Positions 25,423-33,416 are shown, counted from the first letter of the stretch. The stretch is 64,000 nt of DNA from Vibrio sp. MEBiC08052 (GCF_001506075.1 NZ_KQ947476.1:479581-543580), one strand, 5' to 3'. Numbers and translations: made by a program. The notes: a model not told the origin generated them from the sequence alone.

Positions 25423-26732
25423 ACTCTTTTCTTATAGGGATAACGAGGGGCTTTGTAGAGTACCTGTCTTGGTATCGGTTTGCGTTTTCTCTTCTCTGGT
25501 AAGATGAACCGTTTGCCATTCTCTCTCAGGTTTTGAAGTTTCTTTGGTACCGTCCCTGGTGTACGGCCAGAACACCATAAAAACTCATCTTGTATCAGTC
25601 TTAGCGCATTGATAAAGCTAATTCTGAGTGGTTCCACACCGTAATACTCTGCCATCCTTTTCATTTCTAAGCGGACAAGATTGTAAGAGATAAAAACTCC
25701 CCAGAGCTCTTGATAAATCCCTTCCGCTTTCTGACTTCTAAGAACAGTGGTGTTGTCCAGTTGATTCTGTTTCAGCTCACCGTAGCTTTGCTCAATTTCC
25801 CAGCGTTCCCAGTATACTTTGACCATCTCCTTCAATGGATAGGTTTCTGGGCATTCCATTGATGTGATGAAGCCTTTGATTTCTCCTTTTGGCTCAGGAA
25901 TGAGTACCAAGCGAGCTTGCCAGTTTTGTCCCAGATGAGGATATTCTTTTTGAGCTTGAGGAGAGACCGGCATTTTGATGAGTTTGTCATAGGGAGAGTA
26001 CTCCTCCAGAACCTCATATCTGAACTTACTCTTGATTGGTGTCAGCCAATGGATATTCTTGCCAGCTCCGCGCCATGATTGGAAAAGCTCCGCTGATAAG
26101 AAACCACGATCAAAAAGAGTGAGTGAGTTATCTGGCGCAGAGCCAACAAGTTGCTGAGCGTAAGATATTTCACTATTGGTTATCGGGCCAAAAGCCACAT
26201 CGGATACCAAATGAGTTCGGGTAGACGTTAATGTGACGGCTAATACAGAAGGGAATGTGGATGTGGCACTTCTATAGCCAAATTGTTGATTATCTTTTGT
26301 TTCAGGCACCCTGAATTGAGTTCCGTCTACACTCAAAACCTTCAGCCCACAAACTGAGGTCGCGGTATCTTCTTTTTCCCACTCAGTCGCGGTGGTATGG
26401 AATAAGTAACGTAATGGTTCAAAACCGATACGCTGCCTTGCTTTCACAATACTGCTAGTCGCAAGAGGGGGAAGTTCCCCCTTTGAATCAGGAAAGGCCA
26501 GTTCAAGCTTATCGCAGACGTCGCTGATAGAGCGGTTTCTCATTAGCCCAATCCCCAACACCAGCCAAACGGCTTGTTCCGCAGGAAATCTTCGTTTTCT
26601 AACCGCAGCACGGCCAGTTTGCTTTACTGCTTCAGAAATCCATTCAATAGGAATATTTTTCTGAAATGAATCGATTGATTCAGGGTAATGAAATTCAGCT
26701 GCGATTTGTAACTCGCGAGAAAATTCAGACAT
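25410..26732 (-). CDS. IS4-family transposase
   Basis: DDE transposase of 440 residues, the length expected for the IS4 group. Catalytic residues are Asp136 (LSVDGTQFR), Asp208 (TLFDRGFL) and Glu314, the last within the Y-(2)-R-(3)-E-(6)-K signature formed by Tyr307, Arg310, Glu314 and Lys321. An N-terminal IS4-type DNA-binding domain (about 1-115) precedes the catalytic core. The C-terminal tail is rich in Lys/Arg. No frameshift or stop is present, so the element should be able to move. Confidence 0.97.
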   Translation of the reverse strand: MSEFSRELQIAAEFHYPESIDSFQKNIPIEWISEAVKQTGRAAVRKRRFPAEQAVWLVLGIGLMRNRSISDVCDKLELAFPDSKGELPPLATSSIVKARQRIGFEPLRYLFHTTATEWEKEDTATSVCGLKVLSVDGTQFRVPETKDNQQFGYRSATSTFPSVLAVTLTSTRTHLVSDVAFGPITNSEISYAQQLVGSAPDNSLTLFDRGFLSAELFQSWRGAGKNIHWLTPIKSKFRYEVLEEYSPYDKLIKMPVSPQAQKEYPHLGQNWQARLVLIPEPKGEIKGFITSMECPETYPLKEMVKVYWERWEIEQSYGELKQNQLDNTTVLRSQKAEGIYQELWGVFISYNLVRLEMKRMAEYYGVEPLRISFINALRLIQDEFLWCSGRTPGTVPKKLQNLRENGKRFILPEKRKRKPIPRQVLYKAPRYPYKKRVARC

Positions 26733-26815
26733 AAAAAACGGCCTCAGAAATTACTCTGAGACCGATTATGAGGCCACCCTAGGATCATTCAAGTTTTCTT
26801 AAACGATCGGCATTA

Positions 26816-26827
26816 TGCAGAATGAAC
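26816..26827. repeat. Right copy of 12-bp target-site duplication of the IS
   Basis: TGCAGAATGAAC is identical to 25385-25396 and lies directly outside the right inverted repeat. Confidence 0.92.
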
Positions 26828-26835
26828 AGGGCTTT
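26827..26835 (-). terminator. First arm of the split glyQS terminator
   Basis: Joining the IS flanks at one duplication copy restores AAAGCCCTG, a loop of about nine bases, CAGGGCTTTTTT on the minus strand, a normal rho-independent terminator after glyS. The proximal arm AAAGCCCTG is here (26835-26827). The distal arm plus T-run now lies at 25386-25375, beyond the IS. As it stands glyS has no intact terminator. Confidence 0.85.
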
Positions 26836-26861
26836 GTGAACGCTGTTTCTGTCTGATCGGA

Positions 26862-28928
26862 TTATTTCTGCAATACCGAAATATCCGCGATTTCTAAGAA
26901 TAGATTCCGTAAGTTGTTCAGCAGTGTCAGACGGTTGATTTTCAGGGCTTCATCATCCGCCATGACCATCACGTCTTCAAAGAATGCGTCAACCGGTTCT
27001 TTGAGTGCCGCCAACTGGTTTAGCGCTGACTGATAATCACCGTTCGCGAATGCCGGTTCCAGCGCTTCACTCAGAACGGCGACATTCTCTGCCAGTGCCA
27101 CTTCTGCCCCTTCTTGAAGCAGGGCTAGGTCTACCTCTTCTGCCAGTTGACCGTCAAATTTGGCCAAAATATTACCGACACGTTTATTGGCCGCAGCCAG
27201 TGAATCTGCTGCATCGAGAGTTCGGAAGTGAGAAACCGCTTTGACCCGTTGGTCAAAATCAGCTGGTTTCGTCGGATGACGAGCCAGTACCGCCTGAATG
27301 ACATCAACACTGAACCCTTCATCTTGGTACCAGGCACGGAAACGGCCTAACATAAACTCGATCACCTCCTGTTCGACACTTGCGTTGGTGAGTTTGTCAC
27401 CGAACTGCGCTGCCGCTTCGGCAACTAAGTCAACCAGATCCAGCTGGTAACCGTTTTCGACGATGATACGCAGAATGCCTAATGATGCACGGCGTAAGGC
27501 GTATGGATCTGACCCTTTCGGAGCCTGACCAATGCCAAAAATCCCGACAATGGTGTCAAGCTTATCGGCAATGGCAACGGCCGATGAGATGGCATTACTT
27601 GGCAGGCGATCACCGGCAAAGCGTGGCATATACTGCTCGTTGAGTGCCAGAGCAACCTCTTCCGCTTCACCGTCATGGCGGGCATAGTGCATCCCCATGA
27701 TGCCCTGAGTCTCGGTGAACTCAAACACCATTGAGGTCATCAGGTCGCATTTTGCCAGTAACGCTGCGCGAGTTGTTTTCTCGACATCGGCACCAATGCT
27801 TTTTGCAACATAGGCGGCTAACACCGCAATCCGGTCGGTTTTATCTTTGATGCTGCCCAGTTGTTTCTGGAAGATGGCCGTTTCGAGTTCTGGCAGACGA
27901 TCAATTAACGGACGTTTGCGGTCATTATTGAAGAAGAATTCCGCATCCGCGAGACGGGGGCGAACTACTTTTTCATTCCCTTCAATGACGTGGCGTGGTT
28001 CTTTCGATTCAATATTCGAGACGAAAATGAACTTCGGTAGCAGGTTTTTATTGACGTCGTAAACCGGGAAATACTTCTGATCACCCTTCATGGTGTAAAC
28101 CAGTGCTTCTGAAGGAACTTTAAGAAATTTTTCTTCAAAAGAAGCAGTTAAAACGACCGGCCATTCGACCAGCGATGCAACTTCTTCAACCAAATCTTCT
28201 TCCAGATCGGCAACCCCGCCAACGTCTGCCGCTGCTTTTTTGGCATCCGCGATAATGATTGCTTTACGGGTTTCGTAATCTGCGATGACTTTGCCGCGTT
28301 CTTGCAAAATGTCTGGATACTGGCTTGCTGATTCGAGCGTCAATTCGGCCTCACCCATAAAGCGGTGACCACGAATTACCCGGCCTGACTGAACGCCGAG
28401 GATTTCCCCTTCGATCAAGTCTTCATCCAACAAAATGGTCAGGGTTTTGACCGGACGAATAAATTGGGTGTCTTGGTCGCCCCAACGCATCGGTTTGGCA
28501 ATTGGTAGGTTTGCTAACGCTTTTGCTGCCAGTTCAACAATCAGGGCTTTTGCCGGCTGGCCTTTGACTGCTTGCTTGAACAGCAACCATTCCCCTTTAT
28601 CGGTGGTCAACCGTTCTGCTTGTGCGACGGTAATCCCGTTGCCACGGGCCCAGCCTTCTGCCGCTTTAGTTGGGTTTCCGTCAGCATCAAATGCGGCGGT
28701 AACTGCCGGGCCGCGTTTTTCGACGACTTTATCGGGTTGATTTTCCGCTAAACCGGCAACTTTCAGGGCCAGACGACGTGGTGTGGCGTACCACTGCATT
28801 GTTTCAAAAGGTAGATCAGCTGTTTTCAGCTCAGCTTGAAAGTTGTGATAAAACGCTTCAGCCAGTGTGCGAAGCTGTGTCGGTGGGAGTTCTTCCGTTC
28901 CCAATTCGATTAAAAGTTCTTTAGCCAT
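26862..28928 (-). CDS. glyS: Glycyl-tRNA synthetase beta subunit
   Basis: GlyS pairs with GlyQ as the alpha2beta2 bacterial glycyl-tRNA synthetase and provides tRNA recognition. The start was set at ATG 28928 (MAKELLIELGTEELPPTQLR), which gives 688 residues, one short of E. coli. The motif GDQKYFPVYD and the HD-type region around TQGIMGMHYARHDGEAEEVA are present. The C-terminal anticodon-binding region is normal. It lies 14 bp after glyQ. Its terminator downstream is interrupted by the IS. Confidence 0.98.
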   Translation of the reverse strand: MAKELLIELGTEELPPTQLRTLAEAFYHNFQAELKTADLPFETMQWYATPRRLALKVAGLAENQPDKVVEKRGPAVTAAFDADGNPTKAAEGWARGNGITVAQAERLTTDKGEWLLFKQAVKGQPAKALIVELAAKALANLPIAKPMRWGDQDTQFIRPVKTLTILLDEDLIEGEILGVQSGRVIRGHRFMGEAELTLESASQYPDILQERGKVIADYETRKAIIIADAKKAAADVGGVADLEEDLVEEVASLVEWPVVLTASFEEKFLKVPSEALVYTMKGDQKYFPVYDVNKNLLPKFIFVSNIESKEPRHVIEGNEKVVRPRLADAEFFFNNDRKRPLIDRLPELETAIFQKQLGSIKDKTDRIAVLAAYVAKSIGADVEKTTRAALLAKCDLMTSMVFEFTETQGIMGMHYARHDGEAEEVALALNEQYMPRFAGDRLPSNAISSAVAIADKLDTIVGIFGIGQAPKGSDPYALRRASLGILRIIVENGYQLDLVDLVAEAAAQFGDKLTNASVEQEVIEFMLGRFRAWYQDEGFSVDVIQAVLARHPTKPADFDQRVKAVSHFRTLDAADSLAAANKRVGNILAKFDGQLAEEVDLALLQEGAEVALAENVAVLSEALEPAFANGDYQSALNQLAALKEPVDAFFEDVMVMADDEALKINRLTLLNNLRNLFLEIADISVLQK

Positions 28929-28942
28929 GCTTTTCTCTCCCC

Positions 28943-29866
28943 TTATGCCTGTTGGTCTTGCTTTTTGCACATTGGGAAGCCCAACGCTTCACGAGATGCG
29001 TAATAAGCTTCTGCGACTGCTTTGGTCAAATTACGAATCCGTAAGATGTAGCGTTGACGCTCTGTGACAGAGATCGCTTTACGCGCATCGAGCAGGTTAA
29101 ATGCGTGCCCTGCTTTGAGAATGCGCTCATAGGCAGGCAGTGGGAGTGGCGCTTCTAATGCCAGCAGATGCTGACACTCTTTTTCGCATTGATCGAAGAA
29201 GCTGAACAAAAAGTCCACATCAGCATGTTCAAAGTTATAAGTGGACTGTTCCACTTCATTTTGATGATAGATGTCACCGTAGGTGACTTTACCCAGAGGC
29301 CCGTCCGTCCAGACGAGATCATAAACGGAATCGACACTCTGAATATACATTGCAAGACGTTCTATTCCGTAAGTAATTTCACCGGTGACTGGCTTACACT
29401 CCAGACCGCCGACTTGTTGGAAATAGGTAAACTGGGTGACTTCCATACCATTGAGCCAAACTTCCCAGCCGAGTCCCCATGCGCCCAGAGTCGGGTTTTC
29501 CCAGTTATCTTCGACGAAGCGAATGTCGTGGACTTGTGGATCAATCCCCAGAGCTTTCAGTGAGCCCAGATAAAGTTCTTGGATATTATCCGGTGATGGT
29601 TTGATCATCACCTGAAACTGATAATAGTGTTGCAGACGGTTCGGGTTTTCACCGTAGCGACCATCGGTCGGGCGACGGGAAGGCTGCACATAAGCTGTCG
29701 CAATTGGCTCGGGGCCGATTGCGCGCAGGCAAGTCATCGGGTGAGACGTGCCTGCACCCACTTCCATGTCTAAAGGTTGAACAATCGTACATCCTTGACG
29801 GGCCCAATAATCCTGCAGCGCGAGGATCATCCCCTGAAAGGTTTTGATATCATAGTTTGTTTGCAT
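28943..29866 (-). CDS. glyQ: Glycyl-tRNA synthetase alpha subunit
   Basis: GlyQ carries the class II catalytic core that charges tRNA-Gly. ATG 29866 gives MQTNYDIKTFQGMILALQDY and 307 residues. The longer frame to 29947 lacks conservation. Conserved segments include GCTIVQPLDMEVGAGTSHP, RPTDGRYGENPNRLQHYYQFQV and the motif around GLGWEVWLNGMEVTQFTYFQ. It is divergent from mneA across a 380-bp gap that holds the Mn riboswitch on the other strand. Confidence 0.98.
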   Translation of the reverse strand: MQTNYDIKTFQGMILALQDYWARQGCTIVQPLDMEVGAGTSHPMTCLRAIGPEPIATAYVQPSRRPTDGRYGENPNRLQHYYQFQVMIKPSPDNIQELYLGSLKALGIDPQVHDIRFVEDNWENPTLGAWGLGWEVWLNGMEVTQFTYFQQVGGLECKPVTGEITYGIERLAMYIQSVDSVYDLVWTDGPLGKVTYGDIYHQNEVEQSTYNFEHADVDFLFSFFDQCEKECQHLLALEAPLPLPAYERILKAGHAFNLLDARKAISVTERQRYILRIRNLTKAVAEAYYASREALGFPMCKKQDQQA

Positions 29867-30036
29867 AGTCGGGTTCGCGCGAGTTGTTTGAATCATGAAA
29901 AATAACATTGAATTATACCGATATATTGACGCATCGAGTAGTAGCAATCTTGTTTAATTGTTGTGCATTGTTCTTTTCACGACATAAAACCGATACGATG
30001 CTTGTTTTCCGTACATAAGCTCGCTAAAATCGCCGC

Positions 30037-30176
30037 GTCTTTGGGGAGTAGCTTACCACGCCATTCGTTCAGCATTGGACAGTTTGTGCAGCGATGTGGC
30101 TGGTTCGTTCGTCAACATATTTGGTGCACATCACCGTGGCGTTCGAGACTCATACGAGTTTAGCAAGACCTTAGAC
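30037..30176 (+). ncRNA. yybP-ykoY manganese riboswitch aptamer
   Basis: The conserved marks appear in order: GGGGAGTAGC (30043-30052), GTCAACATA (30111-30119) and GCAAGACC (30163-30170). A basal pairing of GTCT (30037-30040) with AGAC (30173-30176) closes the domain. This class senses Mn2+ and commonly precedes Mn exporter genes, including the UPF0016/MneA type that follows here. Confidence 0.92.
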
Positions 30177-30214
30177 AAATATCGCGGTACCGGGGTAGGG
30201 CGCGATGTTTGTCT
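30173..30214 (+). promoter_or_regulatory. Expression-platform hairpin of the Mn riboswitch
   Basis: AGACAAATATCGCG pairs with CGCGATGTTTGTCT (14 bp, one wobble), and its first four bases are also the 3' strand of the aptamer's basal helix, so the two structures exclude each other. The loop contains CCGGGGTAGG, which can pair with CCTGCCCCG (30227-30235) just before the mneA start. No T-run follows, so control of translation is more likely than termination. Confidence 0.65.
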
Positions 30215-30245
30215 ATGGTTAGTCATCCTGCCCCGAGAGCCTGTC

Positions 30246-30800
30246 GTGAATATTTTAGCTATATCAATCACAACCGTAACGCTGGCAGAGATCGGCGATA
30301 AAACTCAACTTCTTTCATTGATGTTGGCAAGCTGCTATCGCAAGCCGTTGCCGATTATTAGTGCCATCTTCTTTGCAACACTGGTCAATCACGCCCTTGC
30401 AGCTTGGTTGGGCGTCGTCGTTGCTGAATACCTTTCTCCGGATATTTTAAAATGGGTCATCTTTGCCAGCTTTTTAGCAATGGCGGGTTGGGTGCTGATT
30501 CCCGATAAAATGGATGATGATGGTGCCTGTTCGAGTCGAGGCCCGTTTGTCGCCAGCTTTATTGCGTTTTTCGTTGCGGAAATCGGGGATAAAACACAGA
30601 TCGCGACTTCAGTGTTAGGGGCTCAATTTGCCGATGGTTTGCTCTGGGTGGTTTTGGGGACGACCATTGGGATGATGATCGCGAATGTGCCGGTGGTGTT
30701 GATCGGGAAGCTTTCTGCTGATCGACTACCTTTGGGGCTGATCCGGAAAATTACAGCCGTCCTGTTTGTCGGTTTGGCTGGCGTAGCAATTTTATACTGA
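30246..30800 (+). CDS. mneA: Manganese exporter MneA (UPF0016/GDT1 family)
   Basis: MneA exports Mn2+ and protects against manganese excess. The 184-residue protein has six hydrophobic segments in two halves, each with the family signature E-x-G-D-K-T (AEIGDKTQLL near residue 13 and AEIGDKTQIA near residue 113). The start was set at GTG 30246 (VNILAISITT). The longer frame to 30075 runs through the riboswitch and is not coding. It occupies the place of V. cholerae VC0022, next to glyQ. Confidence 0.95.
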   Translation: MNILAISITTVTLAEIGDKTQLLSLMLASCYRKPLPIISAIFFATLVNHALAAWLGVVVAEYLSPDILKWVIFASFLAMAGWVLIPDKMDDDGACSSRGPFVASFIAFFVAEIGDKTQIATSVLGAQFADGLLWVVLGTTIGMMIANVPVVLIGKLSADRLPLGLIRKITAVLFVGLAGVAILY

Positions 30801-30905
30801 GTCAGTTATTGGTGAACATATCGGTGACAAGCGTGATATCTGACATACATGCGTCATCAATCTCATGCTACTGTGATGCTAGGACGTCAACAAAGGGAGT
30901 TGCGT

Positions 30906-31163
30906 ATGTTAGTTCGTTACACTGGCATGAGCTTGAAAAGCCAATTCTACTTGTACGCTTTTGGCTTTATTCTGACCATACTGGGCATGATGTTAACCGA
31001 TATGTGGTTACCGATGGTGGTGGGTTCTCTCATTCTGATGGGGTTGCTCGTTGAGTCTTGGATCCAGATTTTTCATGTGGTGCCACTGCATCAAGAAGTT
31101 CGCGCCCTGAAAAAACAGGTGGAAAAACTGCAACATCATTATCAGGATGAGAAGAACCTCTGA
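30906..31163 (+). CDS. Small membrane protein, conserved in Vibrio, unknown function
   Basis: I do not recognise a named family. The 85-residue product starts at ATG 30906, with AAAGGGAG nine bases upstream. It has two hydrophobic segments (about 11-28 and 32-52) and a charged C-terminal helix with heptad spacing (EVRALKKQVEKLQHHYQDEK) that could form a coiled coil in the cytoplasm. It follows mneA by about 100 bp and may share its transcript. A role in Mn homeostasis is only a possibility. Confidence 0.75.
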   Translation: MLVRYTGMSLKSQFYLYAFGFILTILGMMLTDMWLPMVVGSLILMGLLVESWIQIFHVVPLHQEVRALKKQVEKLQHHYQDEKNL

Positions 31164-31216
31164 TGCTTCAGCGTGTCAGACATGACATGTTTTGTGATGC
31201 TTATTCCACTTATTTC

Positions 31217-31274
31217 GGGCAACTTTTTGCTCACCGGGCAACTTCTTGCTCGCCTCCGGGCAAGATCTTGCTTG
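31217..31274. repeat. Three-copy repeat array upstream of hcp
   Basis: GGGCAACTTTTTGCTC (31217-31232), GGGCAACTTCTTGCTC (31236-31251) and GGGCAAGATCTTGCTT (31258-31273) are near-identical, each an inverted repeat GCAA...TTGC. They lie about 85-127 bp upstream of the predicted sigma-54 start of hcp, as expected for sites of a bacterial enhancer-binding protein such as VasH. Confidence 0.75.
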
Positions 31275-31324
31275 TATCTATCTTTATCTCTTTATAACCA
31301 TTTGATTTTATTGGTGTGTGTGAG

Positions 31325-31340
31325 TTGGCACACCCCTTGC
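31325..31340 (+). promoter_or_regulatory. Sigma-54 promoter of hcp
   Basis: TGGCACACCCCTTGCT matches the -24/-12 consensus with the invariant GG and GC correctly spaced. Predicted start is near 31351, 67 nt before the hcp ATG. Sigma-54 and VasH are known to drive hcp in V. cholerae. Confidence 0.88.
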
Positions 31341-31417
31341 TCTAACAGTTCAAGAGCCTAAAGGTTCTATGTGCATTAAAAACATGAACTTATTATAGAT
31401 AATTGAAGGAATTCAGA

Positions 31418-31936
31418 ATGCCAACTCCATGTTATATCTCTATCGAAGGTGAAACTCAGGGGCTAATCACGTCAGGCGCTTGTACAGCAGATTCTATCGG
31501 TGACTCTTTTGTTGAAGGTCACGAAGATGAAATGATGGTTCAACAGTTCGACCACGTTGTGACTGTTCCTACTGATCCTCAGTCTGGTCAGCCTGCTGGT
31601 CAACGTGTTCACAAGCCTTTCAAATTCACTGTGAACCTGAACAAAGCCGTTCCACTGCTGTATAACGCACTGGCTTCCGGTGAAAAAATGTCTGCTGTGA
31701 CGCTGAAGTGGTACCGTACTTCAATCGAAGGCAAGCAAGAAAACTTCTTCACCACAACACTTGAAAACGCAACGATTGTTGACATCAAGTGTGAAATGCC
31801 ACACTGCCAAAACCCAGCAGACTCTGACTTCACGCAAAACCTGACTGTCTCTATGTCTTACCGTAAGATCACTTGGGACCACGTTAACGCGGGTACTTCA
31901 GGTGCTGACGACTGGCGTAAGCCAATCGAAGCTTAA
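31418..31936 (+). CDS. hcp: Type VI secretion system tube protein Hcp
   Basis: Hcp forms the hexameric inner tube that the T6SS sheath ejects with VgrG. The 172-residue protein (MPTPCYISIEGETQGLITSG) has the same length as V. cholerae Hcp and differs at only a few positions. ATG 31418 is preceded by GAAGGA. No vgrG, effector, immunity or sheath gene is next to it, so this is an orphan hcp that must work with a T6SS encoded elsewhere. Codon use is that of a highly expressed gene. Confidence 0.98.
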   Translation: MPTPCYISIEGETQGLITSGACTADSIGDSFVEGHEDEMMVQQFDHVVTVPTDPQSGQPAGQRVHKPFKFTVNLNKAVPLLYNALASGEKMSAVTLKWYRTSIEGKQENFFTTTLENATIVDIKCEMPHCQNPADSDFTQNLTVSMSYRKITWDHVNAGTSGADDWRKPIEA

Positions 31937-31990
31937 TTGTCAGCTGAACAGGCACTGCGTGTGTCTGTCCGACAATGCTTTGATTGTCCT

Positions 31991-32014
31991 GTTGCTCACC
32001 CGCGGGTGGGCAAC
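31991..32014 (+). terminator. Hairpin after hcp
   Basis: GTTGCTCACCC and GGGTGGGCAAC pair with two central bases as loop or stacking, 55 bp after the hcp stop, followed by a modest T-rich run. The sequence TTGCTCACC...GGGCAAC echoes the repeat units upstream of hcp. The remaining sequence to 32271 shows nothing I recognise. Confidence 0.65.
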
Positions 32015-32271
32015 ATTGTTTATATCTCCTCCCTTGTTATCCTTTATCTTTTCTCAAAATCCTGATTTCATTGCACTCAATAAGGTTGCGCTGCGATACC
32101 CGTCAGCATAGAAATATTTCTCTTCTGAAAACAGTCCCGTTCTCTCAATATTATGTCTTTGATTGATATATCGTTATGATTCACTTTTTATCATTGCCCT
32201 TTCGGTCACAAGATATTTTGCCGGTTCTCACCTAAGCTTTTATTGTCTCACTCGAATATAGTGAGTAATCA

Positions 32272-32382
32272 ATGGATCAAGAGCTTTGTAAGCTGTTGTT
32301 GAAAATGGCAAATTTGGGGATTAGCCAGAGAGCAGAGTGGAACGATGATCGTCGTGTTGCGTCGAGGGTAAGGAGTCAATGA
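32272..32382 (+). CDS. Possible 36-residue leader ORF coupled to the TPR lipoprotein gene
   Basis: ATG 32272 opens a 36-codon frame (starts MDQELCKLLLKMANLGISQR) whose TGA overlaps the ATG of the next gene (ATGATGA). The strong AAGGAG ribosome site of the TPR gene lies in its last codons. Its own ribosome site is weak (GTGAG). It may be a short coupled gene or leader peptide, or chance. I know no relative. Confidence 0.3.
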   Translation: MDQELCKLLLKMANLGISQRAEWNDDRRVASRVRSQ

Positions 32383-33392
32383 TGAGAATACAATCTGTGC
32401 GCATCGCTGTGACATTAATGGTTGGGTTGATGACTGGATGTGCAACCCAACAACAGCAACAGGCATCATCAATGATGGCGCAGTTGTATGATGGCCGCCC
32501 ATTAAGCAGCCTGAACGTTACTGATGCAGCGAAGACCGAACAAGAAGCCATTACGCGTGGTGATGCCGCAATGCGCGAACAGAACGATGATTTAGCGCTG
32601 TTCGAATATATTCGCGCGCTGTCATTGCCATCGGGACAGCATCGGGATCAAATCCTTTATAAGATTGGGCGAATTCATCAGTTGCATCAACGTGAAGCGT
32701 TAGCAGATAAAGCCTATCAGATGGCATTGCGGGACAACCCCGATAATATCGATGTATTGCAACAACTGGGGGTGATTAACAGTAAAAAAGGGGCGTTTGA
32801 TGTAGGAAAACGTTACTTTCTCCGGGCGATTGACGTTGATCAGGAGCGTTTGAATCACCCTGCCAACCTGAGCCAGACACGCAATCCTATCGAGTGGGTG
32901 GCGGCTTTAGAGCTTGATGAACACTCCCCGACGGATGCTTATATGGGACTGGGGATTATTTATGATATGGATTTTCACCATGAGCTGGCTCAGGCGCTCT
33001 ATAAAAAAGTGCTGCATATCCAGCCTCAATCGGGCAAATTACTGCTGAACATTGGTTATTCCTATTACATGAGTGGTGACTATCTTGAGGCAAAACGCGC
33101 TACGCTTGCTGCATTGGCACTCGAGCCGGATAACCGCAGAGCGCAGAACAATCTGGCGCTCATTTATCTTGGTCATGGTAAAATACAGCGAGCGCTGAAT
33201 GTGTTGATGCAGCAGATGGAAAGTTATGAAGCGTTCAATCGTGTCGGCTATTTTCTTATGATTCAGGGCGACCCCGGTAAAGCCATTCCTTATCTGCAAC
33301 AAGCAATTGATGAAAAACCGTCCTACTATCAAGCCGCCCATGAGAATCTTGAAAGAGCGGTCGCTGACGTAAACGCTTTGGCGAATCAATAG
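32379..33392 (+). CDS. TPR-repeat lipoprotein (TadD-like)
   Basis: A 337-residue predicted outer-membrane or periplasmic lipoprotein. The signal peptide ends in the lipobox LMTGC with lipidated Cys21. A Gln-rich linker follows, then tetratricopeptide repeats in about 80-330, for example AYMGLGIIYDMDFHHELAQALYKKVL and LLNIGYSYYMSGDYLEAKRA. It resembles TadD of Flp pilus systems, but no tad gene is nearby, so it is an orphan. TPR proteins of this type act as assembly or docking factors. ATG 32379 has an AAGGAG site. It converges on tusA with a 24-bp gap. Confidence 0.85.
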   Translation: MMRIQSVRIAVTLMVGLMTGCATQQQQQASSMMAQLYDGRPLSSLNVTDAAKTEQEAITRGDAAMREQNDDLALFEYIRALSLPSGQHRDQILYKIGRIHQLHQREALADKAYQMALRDNPDNIDVLQQLGVINSKKGAFDVGKRYFLRAIDVDQERLNHPANLSQTRNPIEWVAALELDEHSPTDAYMGLGIIYDMDFHHELAQALYKKVLHIQPQSGKLLLNIGYSYYMSGDYLEAKRATLAALALEPDNRRAQNNLALIYLGHGKIQRALNVLMQQMESYEAFNRVGYFLMIQGDPGKAIPYLQQAIDEKPSYYQAAHENLERAVADVNALANQ

Positions 33393-33416
33393 TTATCGAA
33401 TGATCGGTCAGTCACA

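Larger units (their letters stand above)
25397..26815 (-). mobile_element. IS4-family (IS4 group) insertion sequence, 1419 bp, intact
   Basis: The ends are imperfect inverted repeats: TAATGCCGCTCGCTTAA at left and TAATGCCGATCGTTTAA at right (reverse complement), 15 of 17 identical and like the ends I know for E. coli IS4. A 12-bp direct repeat flanks the element. One full-length transposase gene fills it. The transposase is read in the same direction as glyS, so glyS read-through could enter the element. The insertion point is the loop of the original glyQS terminator. Identical flanking repeats suggest a recent event. Confidence 0.95.

Noticed and set aside
30075..30245. Long N-terminal extension of MneA
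   Set aside because: The open frame passes through the Mn riboswitch. Family proteins begin at the GTG at 30246.
31217..31274. Small CRISPR array
   Set aside because: Three 16-bp repeats with 3-6 bp spacing and inverted symmetry upstream of a sigma-54 promoter fit activator sites. Repeat length and spacers do not fit CRISPR.
31418..33392. A complete T6SS or Tad pilus locus
   Set aside because: Only hcp and one TadD-like lipoprotein are present; no vgrG, sheath, baseplate, pilin or secretin genes are nearby.
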